Source of the DNA: Periplaneta americana
Lineage: Eukaryota; Arthropoda; Insecta; Blattodea; Blattidae
Direction: 5' to 3'
Length of the DNA: 64,000 bases
Assembly (NCBI RefSeq): GCF_040183065.1
Contig: NC_091131.1
Coordinates: 15,517,800-15,581,799, forward strand
The translations under genes were made by a program, and so were the position numbers. Below, in pieces: positions 9,730 through 23,084 of the stretch. The notes under the pieces were generated by a model that did not search any database, was not told the origin of the DNA, and was given only the letters and a program-made list of their open reading frames with translations. Every line of letters begins with the position of its first letter. Position 1 is the first letter of the stretch.

Positions 9730-11502
9730 TTTCGTTGTTGATATCGAGATAATGTAGGATAAATGTTATGTAGATTTGATTTGTTTTCATTATACAGGAT
9801 GTTTTATAATTGTAGGTACAAACTGCAGGGTGAGTAGAGGACAATAAAACAAAACAAAGTCCACTGCTTTGGAGTAATGGTTAGTATGTTTAATCGTGAA
9901 ACGAGCTGACCCGGATTCAAATTCCGGTTGGGACAAGTTACCTGGTTAAAGTTTCTTCCGAGGTTTTCCCTCAACCCATTAAGAGCAAATGCTTGGTAAC
10001 TTTCGGCACTGGACCCTGGGTTTATTTCGCTGCCATTATCACCTTCTCACTCAGACGTTAGATAATCATAGCAGTTGATAAAGCGTAGTAAAATAAACCA
10101 AATAAAGAAGACAAAAGTACTAATACACTTATGTCCGGAAACCAACTGTTTCTCTGAAATCTATGGAGTTTTATTATGACTTGTCAGTACACAACATCCG
10201 ATATGCAATGGAGGAAGCGAGTCTTATAGCTTGTGCTCAATATGTCTATCGTTCATGATAGAGCAGACATCAGCACGCTTCTTCATTGAAAATCGTACAC
10301 GTTCGAATATCCCTGTCATGTCTCTAATGATTTGACAGCCATTCACAATGCATTCCCGGAGTTTGTTAACATTATCAACAGTGCTGGAATAATATTTCAA
10401 ATATCCCAAAACAAAAATCCCAGAGGATTCAAGTCTGGGGACCTGGGTGGCCATGATGTTAAGTCATTAAAGATACACCTGTTGTGGAAGCCTGCGTAAG
10501 AACTCTCCAACGCACAAATGAAAGTGAGTTGTTGCTATTCCGTCATGCATGTCCCATAGCAGCTGCCTTTCCAAAAGAGGCACATCATCTAAAAGGTCGC
10601 ATAGCTTATGTTGAAAAAAAAAATTGAGGTACGCACGACCATTAAATCTGCCGAGTAAGAAATCAGATTACAAATACAAGATAATATATCTCAGAAACGG
10701 TTGATTTCGGGATTTACATAATATGTAATATATCCATAGGAAGGTTATTCAAAATTTGTATTGCCATATTACGCACTTCTTTTTGATAGCACGATAGACT
10801 TGCCGATGGTGTATGAAAGTCATTTTTCATGCGTATTTATGATACGAACTGTTGAATTAGTTACAAAGTTTTCACTATTATATACAAAAAAAGTTTATTA
10901 CTGAAAAAATATACTTTTTGTTTTGTATTATTTCCTATAGTCACCCCTGCAGTTTGTGCCTATAATTATGAAACTCCCTGTATAGGTCCCTAATGACGGT
11001 GTGCTCTGAAGCCTATCTTAATGCTACATGTCGTACTATATTATTAACATATGCTTCATTATTATTTCTAGAGAAATGGATGGGAAGAAGTACGAGGCAT
11101 ACATCAAGAAAAAGGAGCAGGCAGAGAAAGAGTACCAGGATGCTCTGGAAGCTGGAAACACAGCAGCACATGTGGGAACCAGGTCTGTATTCACAATAAT
11201 AATATTGATATGATCACCTCAGCGCACTGGTTCGAGTCCTCATGGAGAAAGAAATTTTCTTATGACATTTCGGCCAGTGTATGGGACCGGTGCCCACCCA
11301 GCATCGTGATGTACTTGGGGAGCTACGATAGGTAGCGAAATCTGGTTGCGATTGCCAGCTATAACGGCTGGGGGGATCATCGTGCTAATCACACGATACC
11401 TCCAATCTGGTTGGATGATCGTCCACCTCTGTTTCGGCATGTGGATGTGAGGTCAGCAGCCGGCTGGTCGGTCTAGGCCCTTTACGAGCTGTAGCGCCAC
11501 GG

Positions 11503-11567
<65 letters not shown>

Positions 11568-14500
11568 CACTTCAACAAGCATATTAAAAAAATATATTTG
11601 AGCTGTATTAGGAATACACTAGCAAGTAAAATATGTCACCAGTTTCGGAAATGAAACTACAGTTGTGTTGGTTTGTTTCGGTTTGCAAATGGAGAATATG
11701 GGTCTATAGTAAGAGAAGTAATGAATGAAAGGCATATGATATTTTTTCTCCTTATATGAAGTGATATTTCGACTTTAGTACTAGCTCACAACAAATTTTT
11801 CACTACTGTTCACTCAAATGCATCGTACGTGTCTTTTGCCACTTCATTATTGCAGAACTCGCGATTACAAATCAAAAGAGTGGTCGCACAGGTCTGTAAC
11901 TGTTATCGATGCCGAGATATTACGGAGAGAGGTCTCATGGCACAGCTAATTTTATAAGCAACTTCGATGCCCTCATGCCCGCAGCGAGGATTAATTCAGT
12001 TAGTAGTGATAAAGTAAGTTGTACTGTGTATTATAGCTTATATTTTAAGTTTCTAAATACTGTAGCGTTAAATAGATTTTCAGTTCTAAATAATCTTCTT
12101 TTTGCATGTTAGAATTATCCGGGATTTTGCATACGTGAGATTCGAAATGCAGGTTTCTACTGCACATTTATTTTGTTTCGTTGTTCTGAGTTACAATTTT
12201 ACAAGTACAATATAGGTGAAATTAATTCTTGGATGGAAGTAATGGGCGATGATATGAGCAATACGTGGTGAAAGTATCGAGTCCTTCCTAATGTCTCACG
12301 AAGATTATATCCATTACTACAACGTCTTTGTCTATACAGGATTCTCCGAGATTTTTGGTTCTCTACCCAACTGTAAGTAAATAATTAAAGCAGCTTTTAC
12401 ATTTTCCGTGCAAATCTGTGTTTCAGTGGCTGACCATGATAATATCTTTGAAAAATATTGGAGTGCAAGAGGTCAAATGACTTTATTGTCAAACGCCTGG
12501 CATTAGAAAACAACAACATTTTCCGTGCAGTAAACTTTTCAAATACTGTACTTTTTTAAACATCCGAAAGACTGTACGACCCCCTCAACAACACTCGAAG
12601 GGCGTATTCTACATAAGAAGAATAGGGCTTAATTGAGATTCGGAGGGGTAGAAGCACTTAGCGAGAAAAATGCTAAGAGAGGACATACAGTTTTAAGTAC
12701 TTTTAAGTGCCAGTACTGAAAAATAGGTGAAATTCAATATTTTTTTTCTCAGCAATGAATAAATATGTAACCTTGAAATTTTATGTACTACTTTTGCAGT
12801 TGTATGGTATTTTCAGATTTAGTGAAATTATTACCATTATGGATTATCAGAAGTAGCCTACAAAATGACACCCATAACTTAAGTTTATTAAAAAACGGTT
12901 TTCCTGGCAACTCAAACAATTTTCAAGATATTGCAGTAAAAATTTTCGTGGAATTGTATTTTATACTTGTAAACAAACCTACCTACAATTATTTTATTTT
13001 TTTGTTATATATTTTTGACCTAATAAAATAAAAAAAAAACTTCAAAATATAAATTAAAATAAAAACATTTATACAGAAGATATTTAAAATATTCTAGGTC
13101 ATTGATAATATCTTTGAGAAATATTGGAGTGCAAGAGGCCAAATGACTTTATTGTCAAACGCCTGGCATTAGAAAACAACAACAACATATTCTAGGTCAT
13201 ATTATGCATATGATATTCAGGAATAAATATAAAAATAATCATTCAGAAATACTGATATTTGTGGAAATTATCAGGGAAACGGCATTTCAATGTACAAAAT
13301 GCAGCTGCCATTTTGAGTTGCTAATTATCCGTAAAGGTAATAGTTGTACTAAATCTGAAAATAGTATACAATTGCAGAAATGGCGTATTTTCAGCATATG
13401 AAATTTCAAGGTTACAGTTTTATTCATTGTTGAGAAAAAAATATTGAATTTCACCAACTTTTTAGTAATTAAAAGTGTGTGTTCCCCCTTAAATCCAGCC
13501 CTGCATGTATTTTTCAAGGAGGCATTCTTAGGTATAGGAGAGAGAGATTGTTTAGTTAGGCCGATCAGCGACATAGTGTATTTACTACTTAAGATATACG
13601 TATTACTGAAGGGAAATTATTGGTTAAATCATAAGCAGTTTAAAGCAAAACAGAGATTTTTTACGTGTAGGCTTACCTGGAATCCGGGCATGGAATTTCT
13701 GAGTCACCTTCTGAATTCATATCTATTCCAAATGTATTAATCACTGTTTGAAATAGGTCTATAGGTCTCGTCCTTGACGTGGATAAATAACGATGAATGT
13801 ATTGCTGGTTGCAGCACAAGAGATTCCAATGTGTTCGTGGTATCCGTGAACGTAGCTGCAAGGAGCAAAGTGACCTTCAACTTGACGTACGAAGAACTTC
13901 TGCGGCGTCGTCTGTCAGCCTACCATCACACCGTCACACTCACGCCAGGCCAGGTAATGAACCCAGTCCTTCAGGCTCAGCACGGTGCATGCTAGAGCCC
14001 TGCACTGTAGCAGAAACGATATCCAAATGATACTTTGTTTCAGTGTAGGTTCTGTGTAACATGTCTGGTGTGATAGTTGCTACTGCTTTCACAATATGAT
14101 CACGTAAGTCACCTTGGTGGAATACATAATGTCCTTGACGTAGCCCCAAACAAAAAAATCAAACGGAGTGATATCCGGAGAACGAGGAGGCCATATATTA
14201 TACTGCCGCGTCCAATCCAACGGTTCGGAAAAATGTTTTACGCACAATGATGCTCCAGTGAGACGGTGTTCCATTTTGTTGAAAGAATATGATGGGCTGT
14301 TTGTGTGCAGTCCGTGAAAATATTTATTCTTGTCGCATGTCTAGTTACTGTGGTGCTGTTACAATACACTGAATGGAAAAGAAAGATCCAATTATTGTGC
14401 ATTAGACCACACTACACATTTAGTTTAGGGCTGTCTCAAATATGCTCAATGACTATACAGGAATTTTGATAGCTCCATATTCGGACATTGTGCTGGTTAA

Positions 14501-17500
14501 CTTTCGCAGACAAATGGAAAGTTGCTTATTCAGAAAACGAAATATGACTAAAAAATATCTTGATTTTCGTTAATGCACTCTAGGATCTCAAATTCAAATT
14601 GATTTCTTGAACAGTTTGTACCTAATATGGATAATTCTTATGTTGTGTAATGTTCGCATCAACAGACAACAATGACCAGTGCCATCTACATCAGTGACGA
14701 GAATATTTGAGTTTAACTTCCCAATGAAAACAATAAAAATTTCCCTGCACTTTTGGTCTTCCTTTCATAGGCAATCAAAGTAAGGGAAGTTCGATAAGGC
14801 CACTCTGTATGTACATTAAATTTACTTTTGTTTGTGTGTGTCCTTTTATGTTGTATGTAGCAAAATTCTGTTCACTGTCGTCTGTTGAAGAAACAGAGAT
14901 TGAAATAAGCGCAGTCTTAGAAAAACGTTTTGTCGCACAGATATTTCATAAGCCCCAGAAAAGAGGCAGTGGGCATGATCATAGACGAGCAACCTGGTTC
15001 ACAAGAGTAGGACTGATTGAGGTAATAAAATTAGTTTTGTTTCGTTGTATGTCTGATCATGCGCACTGTCTCCTTTCTGCGACAAAACTTTTATCTAAGA
15101 CTGTACGTACTTGGAGCGAGTTTCTGGGTATTTGCACTGTTTTATAACTAGGGCTAGGATTTTGATGACCTATAAATCATGAAAAAATGTCCTAAAAACA
15201 ATGCATTTATTACTAAAAATCTTTCAAAAATGCCCTTAAAAATGCCTTAAAAATTGATCATACATTCTAAAATTAGCTTAGTAGGAAAAGAAGTTTTGTG
15301 CTACTTAATATTTAGACTAGTAATTAAATTAAATTCTGGTACCAACATTTAAGTTTATTTAATTTTACATAATTTTTTCTAAGTGGTACACTTTAATTAA
15401 TTATTTTACCTGATGTAGTTTCCATGTAGTCCACCACAAGGGCACTCTTATACGGAACTAGCAGGTATAGAGGAGTCTATATTGAAGGGATGGTTGGACT
15501 GATCCATTACATGTACGTTAAAATGACAATATTTGTGTAGAAAAACGATTAAAATATTATACAAAATAATGGGTATTAGCCACCGACATAGCTCGGTCGG
15601 TTAAGGCGCTTGCCTGCCGATCCGGAGTTGCGCTCGGGCGCGAGTTCGATTCCTGATTGGGCTGATTATCTGGTTGGATTTTTTCCGAGGTTTTTCCCAA
15701 CCATAAGGCAAATGTCAGGTAATCTATGGCGAATCCTCGGCCTCATCTCGCCAAATATCATCTCGCTATCACCAATCTCGACGCTAAATAACTTGGTAGT
15801 TGATACAGCGTCGTTAAACAACCAAATAAAAAATAAAGGGTATTAATGGACGAAATATGTAGACAAAATATCAAAGGAAATAGACCTTATTTTATATTAA
15901 TAATGGGGATTTGTGGCCAAAATTAAATGAAAATGCCTAAAAAATGTCTGAATAACACAAAAGGTACTCTTATGAGTTGAAACAGGCAAAAAATAAAAAA
16001 AAAATGCCCTAACAAATATGTCTTAAAACACTCAGTTTATCACATAACATATAAATACTAAAGCAGCTATGTTTCTGGCTTACTAGAAAAAAGATGCAAT
16101 TTCATCAAAATCCTAGCCCTAATTATAACTATACACACATCCAATACTTTGAAGCTACTGTTGACTTCAACATCAGGGAAAGTAGGGAAATGGGAACTGG
16201 AAAACCTATCTGTTGAAACCATCACGGATGATGATGGAGTCGACATGTAGCTCTGTAACGTTCGATGTCTGCACATCCAAAACATTGGTTCCCAATTGGT
16301 GGTCCGTGGACCCAAGGGAGTAATATTATTTATGTTCAGAAATCGGCAGAGTCCTGTAGCTCTGTGTCATGTTAACTACATGAACAGGGAGTCCAGTCAC
16401 TTATGAATGTCACTTATGAATGTTTGTTCAAAATCCTCACAAGAGTGAGTACGAAATGGATAGAAACAAATGACGACGACATGACAATTAGTTTTGACTG
16501 GATAGGCAATGGAATTCTAAGTAAAAAGTACATAAAAATAATGTAGTTTGTATGCAAGCAACCTCTTCACAAATCTAGTCATAAGTAATACTTTTTTTAA
16601 ATTATGTTGTTTCCAGATCGTGCAAGATATGAGTGTCGATGTCTTCATACGTGAAATAAGGAACATCACATTTCTAAATGTAACAACGTCTGATGAATCT
16701 AGACTCTTGGAATCTGGTAAGTAGGAAGTCTCGCCGTGTAATAACAATTAAATTAATTTATTTTCATAACTACACACATCTGAATAGAAATCTGATTTAC
16801 CAGAATGGACGTTGAGGCATCGGCATAACTTCCTGATACTTGGAAAAAATTAACAATGTTAAAAAACCGTAAGCAAAGCCTCAGAAGAGGTTACATAAAC
16901 ATCAGTTTTTTATTGGGTTATTTTACGACGCTGTATCAACATCTAGGTTATTTAGCGTCTGAATGATATGAAGGTGATAATGCCGGTGAAATGAGTCCGG
17001 GGTCCAGCACCGAAAGTTACTCAGCATTTGCTCGTATTGGGTTGAGGGAAAACCCCGGAAAAAACCTCAACCAGGTAACTTGCCCCGACCGGGATTCGAA
17101 CCCGGGCCACCTGGTTTCACGGTCAGACGCGCTGACTGTTACTCCACAGGTGTGGACTAAACATCAGTCAGGAGTGATGAAATAAGCTAAGTATTAGAGG
17201 ATTCACCAGCCATGGAGAGTCAAATTTGTCTCTTTAGTGGTTAATTATAAAACAGGGATGTCCAATATATGGATAAAGAAATCGTTTGGCAAAAGAAGGG
17301 AAAACTTTAGATGTAAATTCCTTGGCCGCCCAGTGAATAGGTTTAATGAAATGGGTTCTGTGAATGATGGGCAGCACTTCCAGCATCTACTGTGAGAAGA
17401 GTGAGTACCGAAGTTATTAATATAATATAGTAGATAGGTTTAAATCTGACGAAGCACTATGAGTTTGCGGATGCAAGCAGTGGCGATAGCTGGCAGAAGG

Positions 17501-19252
17501 GGATCTGTGCTGGTCTGCCAACAGAAAGAACTGAGAACTTTTGCTAGGACTCACTGTAGTTAGAGTAATGAAACATGAGATGCTAAACTCTAGAATATAG
17601 ACAAGCAAACTATTTCAGCATTAGTGACCATGCTGAGTCGAGCCTCAAACCAAAGGAGAGGAGAAACAAGTGAAAATCAGTAAAGATGGCTATCCAATGT
17701 ATTCTGAATAGTATTATCCCTGGACCAAAACTTTGGCTAGTTTAGTAGATGTTGTTACAGAATATAAACTTAAAATTAGTAATGCATTTAATCAATAAAA
17801 AAGACGAGTATTTTTCCTGGACTAAAAAATTCTACTTTTCCTTGCACGGAAAAAAAAAAAAAAAAATCAGCGAATGAAAGGGAAGTATTTTCTCCGGAAT
17901 AATTACTTCACAAACTTCTCTGCACAGTTCGTCTTCATTTTTCGCAACATTATGGCTTAGATCATATAATATACCCAGATTGCTCGGCCTTATAGGCTTT
18001 GACTGTAAAAGCTTTTATCAGGTTTACTATGCTGCCATCTAGTTGTTACATAAGGAGTCACGTCATAACTCCCATTTGAATTGCATTAGCGACTGTACTG
18101 CCATCTCGTGTTCATTTACAGCAGATGGGTGGCGATCCTGGTGGTTGTTCTCTTCAAAGTGCTACCGATTTTGACATAGGGATGAGCAATCTGTTATGTA
18201 TGTGATCTGGGCTTATGGCTTGGTTTTTAGCTGCTTACCCGTATTCTAGAATCTTTCCAAATGAGAGTTTGTTGGACAATCCAAAACACAATAAGAATGT
18301 TAAATTATTTCTGCAGAGAGCCAAATGTCCAGAGTTCTTCTCTCGCAGCCATCACTAAGTTCTGCACTCTCTGAACTAGGTCCACTGCATTGTGAAGAAT
18401 AGTATGGAAGACAGAAAGCTAATGATTCCATTCTTTCTGAAATCTTGGCATTAGAAGAAGTTGAGGTGTGTGGATTGTGGTACTGACTCTCTTTCAACCC
18501 TGAGAAAGACAGTGTGTTAAGTTTTCCTAGGAAGTTGATTGAACCAGAATCAGTTTTCGAAGTTCTGGCAAGATGAAAAATCGTACTTCTATCCAGTCAG
18601 AAACTGTGCTCTCTACCTGTTACTCTGATAGGACCAACTAAGCTCTGGTGTTTAATAAAATGGTTGAATGCTGTCTATTGAACGACTTATCAATCAATCT
18701 TCTTAATGTACCCAGTTGTTTGCTGACAACATAAAGTCCACTGTAGTCTAATTGGACGACTTATAAAGCAGTTGCATCGTTAACTCTGAACACAGGGGGA
18801 GATGCAGTCGTGGTGGAGTATCTGTCCCCTATGTCGGCTCACGTGCACTTCAACCCGAGTGAGGGCGAGCAGCAAGGTCGGCTGGAGGTTGGCTACCAGC
18901 AGCTTGTCGTGCAGTACGACGTGGACAGGGCTACCAATCCTTCAGGGGACATCATGGTGAGTAGCTGAGGATAGAATGTGAGACACAGAGTCTAGCAGTG
19001 ATATATGAACAAAATAAAAATAGAAACTTTATAGATTTGTGCACGTGCATACACACTCACATACTCCCATAATCTCTCACTACACATTAACACACTCTCA
19101 CAGACTCTCTGACACACACACTCACACCCTCACTCATACACATTCACATTCACACACTCTCACAGACTCTCTCACACACTCTGACACACACACTCTGACA
19201 CACACACTCACACCCTCACTCATACACATTCACATTCACACACTCTCACAGA

Positions 19253-19292
<40 letters not shown>

Positions 19293-22200
19293 CACTCATA
19301 CACATTCACATTCACACACACTCACAGACTCTCTCACACACTCTGACACACACACTCATACACATTCACATTCACACACTCTCACAGACTCTCTCACACA
19401 CTCTGACACACACACTCATACACATTCACATTCACACACTCTCACACTCTCTCACACACTCTGACACACACACTCATACACATTCACATTCACACACTCT
19501 CACAGACTCTCTCACACACTCTGACACATACACTCATACAAATTCACATTCACACACTCTCACACTCTCTCACACACTCTGACACACACACTCATACACA
19601 TTCACACACTCTCACAGACTCTCTCACACACTCTGACACTGACACTCACACTCACACCCTCACTCATACACATTCACATTCACACACTCTCACAGACTCT
19701 CACACACTCTGACACACACTCACACCCTCACTCATACACATTCACAGACTCTCTCACACACTCTGACACTGACACTGACACTCACACCCTCACTCATACA
19801 CATTCACATTCACACACTCTCACAGACTCTCATACACTTTGACACACACTCACACCCTCACTCATACACATTCACACACTCTCACAGACTCTCTCACAGA
19901 CTCTCTCACACACTCTGACACACACACACTCACACCCTCACTCATACACATTCACACACTCTCACAGACTCTCTCACACACTCTGACACACTCACACTCT
20001 CACTCATACACACTTTCATACACACTCACTCATTCACATTCGCACATTCTCACAGACTCACACACACATATGTTCCCTCACTCCCTCTTCTTCTTCCACC
20101 ATCTCTCTCTCCCCCTCCCCCCCTCTCCCCTTCCCTCCCTCCTTCTCCCTCTCTCTCTCAGTATTCTAGTATATTCAGTACATAAAATGTATAAAATACC
20201 TGTAAGATAAGAATTAACCCTCATTTTTTTAAATTGGCTCGTATATATTACATTAAAGCCAGCAATTTTTCTCCCTCCTGTAAAAGTAACTGAAAATGAA
20301 TTAATAGGTTTTGGAAACAAATCATTCATTTGTGAAACAGACCTAGTCAAGGCAGTTTAACTGGAAAATTTGTGACAGTGCTGAAGTGACTTGACCTTGC
20401 AGTTGATGGACGGCTACTTCGTGCACTTCTTCGCCCCTGAGAATGTTGCCCCACACCCAAAGCACATCGTCTTCGTGCTGGACACGAGCGGCTCCATGTG
20501 GGGTCGCAAGTTGCAGCAGCTGCAGCAGGCCATGTACTCAATCCTGGACAGCCTCAGGGAGGAGGACTACTTCAGCATCGTGCAGTTCAGCACAAACGTG
20601 GTGGTGAGCAATACTGAAAGAAATATAATAAAATTCCTAGAGCAAGCTTTTCTGCAAATACACGAGAGCTATTTGGAAAGTAAGAGCTGATTCATCATGA
20701 GACAGAAATAAAAAGCAAGGCAAATTATTATTTATTGCATTTGAGCATTATTTACAATCCTATTTCTCTATAGCCCTATAATGCACGTACCATAACTTCA
20801 GACAGTATCCATTATTTTAAGCTATAGTTCCTAAATTGGTTACTAGTATGTTCATTTTTAATGTTAGTTACCGGTAAATGTAATATAATTACAGTTTATT
20901 TTTGCAAATCATTGGTAAATGGGAACAGTGAGACGTTTCAGTGTACCCTTCAATGGCATGTCTCACTGTTCCCTTTACGCATAGTTCGTTTAAAAATGGC
21001 GCCATCACTTCAAAATCAAAACAAGAAAGACGAAACTTTGCAAAACATAATGTCAAATACCATAGTATTAGGTAACAAAACATTGATATTTCCACTTAAT
21101 TCGTATATCCAATATAATCTTCATTAAACACAAGCCAAAATTTTACTTCTAGAGTGAAAAATTACGAATTATTTTTTCATCACTCACCTTTATAACTAGA
21201 ATCAAATGGAGTATGAAAATACTGTTACTTTACTCATGTAACATACAACTCCACTGTTACAAACATCTCAACATCAAAATTTACCATCCAATAAAAAATG
21301 TCTCACTGTTCTCCCTGTCTCACTGTACCCACTTCTCCCCTACTGGTACAGAGCCACCAATAGGAATTGTGTGTCCTGCAACATACATTTGTCATGAGCC
21401 TCCCCCCTCACCAATATTTAACGAATGTTGATATTCTATAATTTAAATACAATAATAAGACAACAAGGTCCCGCACAGTGGCGTCTTGGTCTAAGGCATC
21501 CTGCCTAGAACTCGCGTTACGGAATGCGTGCTGGTTCGAGTCCTCATGAGGGAAGAAATTTTCTCATGAAATTTCGGCCATTGTATGGGACTGGTGCCCA
21601 TCCAGCATCGTGATGCACTTGGGGAGTTACAATAGGTAGCGAAAATCCGGTTTTGCAAACCAGCTATAATGGCTGGGAGGGATCATTGTGCTAACCACAC
21701 GATACCTCCATATTGGTTGGATGATCGTTCACCTCTGCTTCGGCATGTGGACGTGAGGCCAGCAGCCTGCTAGTTGATCTTGGCCCTTAATGGGCTGTAG
21801 TGCCACGGATTTACTTTTACTAAGACAATAAGCTAAAGAAATGTTATTACAATGCCTGGCAACCTTGTTTGTTACTGGAATTGAAATATAACTTGAGCAA
21901 GAGAAATAAAAAGCCCACAGTTTATAAATATGTTTATTAATCACTTTACAATGTGTAAAAAAAATAGGAAATAATTACTTTAGTGACAATATTAAAAATA
22001 CAGTTAAGAAAAATTCTGTGGTGTTTGGTCAGAATATGATAACCTCAAAAAAATAGTTTTGAGATACAAGCATTTTTATTTTCACTTTCCTTTAAAAATC
22101 AGAATTCTAGTTTACATACAAATGTGGATGAAAATAACATAGATTAGGACACTGTTTAATTATATGCACATGCTCAAGCTGTTCTATAGCTTCCAAGTAA

Positions 22201-23036
22201 GTGTAGATAGCAGGAAATGGCCATTTTTGAGGTTATTATGTTCTGACTGAAAACCAGAGAATTAATATTCAGATATAACCAAGTCGGTTTAATGTAGCCT
22301 TATTAACTCTTGTACACTAGTATCTTAAAGAAGCTCTTGAGAAGTAGGCTATTTTCGCCAGAATCTAATTCTAGTGTTTGAGATTTCTAAACAGACAGCA
22401 TCTTGAATTGGCTCACTTTAACAGATACAAATTGCTGTTCGACCTCACTAAAGTCGACTTTGAAAGCCAGTTCAAACTCAATGGTTGCTAGATTGTTGAG
22501 TTTTTCTTCACCTGAACGTGTTCGCATGTGATTGAATTAACATGTTCTGGAAGCTCCGAATTTCCACAAATTTGAAAGTGAGCTGTATCTTAACTATGAA
22601 CATATAAGAACTTACTGTATTTCCGCGTTCTTACATTTTCACAACAAACCTAATTTCGAGTTAAATTGATTTAGAACGTGTAAATGGCGTTTCGTATCTC
22701 CCTAGGTTTAACATATGATCACAGTCTAGTATATACGAAGCTTGAGTTGTGAGGGTGCTAGGAACAATTGACTGTGACGGTACTATTTCACATTGTCTGT
22801 AATGAGGCGATATTAGCAATCCTAGTAGTTAGCAACTATCTATGGATGCATATTTACTATATATTGAGCTTCGTGACTGTATATACTAGACTGTGATATG
22901 ATTGTATACCAATAAATGTAAAAAATGAATGAACGAAAAAACGTATATCCGAAATAAATTAATATGGAAAGCTTGGAAATTTTGCCAGAAGTCCAGAAAA
23001 AACGAATGTATAAAAAACGCAGAAGAAGTTTTATTG

Positions 23037-23084
<48 letters not shown>

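Larger units (their letters stand above)
7327..11071 (+). other. ITIH-like intron 1
   Basis: A 3.7-kb intron with a Tc1 element, a (TTA)n tract and a decayed mariner-type element listed separately. Between 8803 and 9660 nothing could be assigned. A G-rich patch near 8930-8980 and a 123-codon open frame at 9225-9596 have no recognisable family. Confidence 0.7.

Noticed and set aside
14809-15147. 112-codon open frame in intron 3
   Set aside because: No recognisable family; ends at the edge of a hAT-type element; no supporting signals.
15585-15660. Possible tRNA gene (TAGCTCGGTCGGTTAAGG)
   Set aside because: Followed by a SINE body and flanked by an 8-bp target duplication.
19039-20060. CRISPR-like regular repeats
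   Set aside because: Units are low-complexity and vary in length with no unique spacers, in a eukaryotic genome.
19039-20210. Long Thr/His/Ser-rich open frames
   Set aside because: Created by the CA-rich minisatellite; no splice sites or start context, and the frames differ only by repeat phase.
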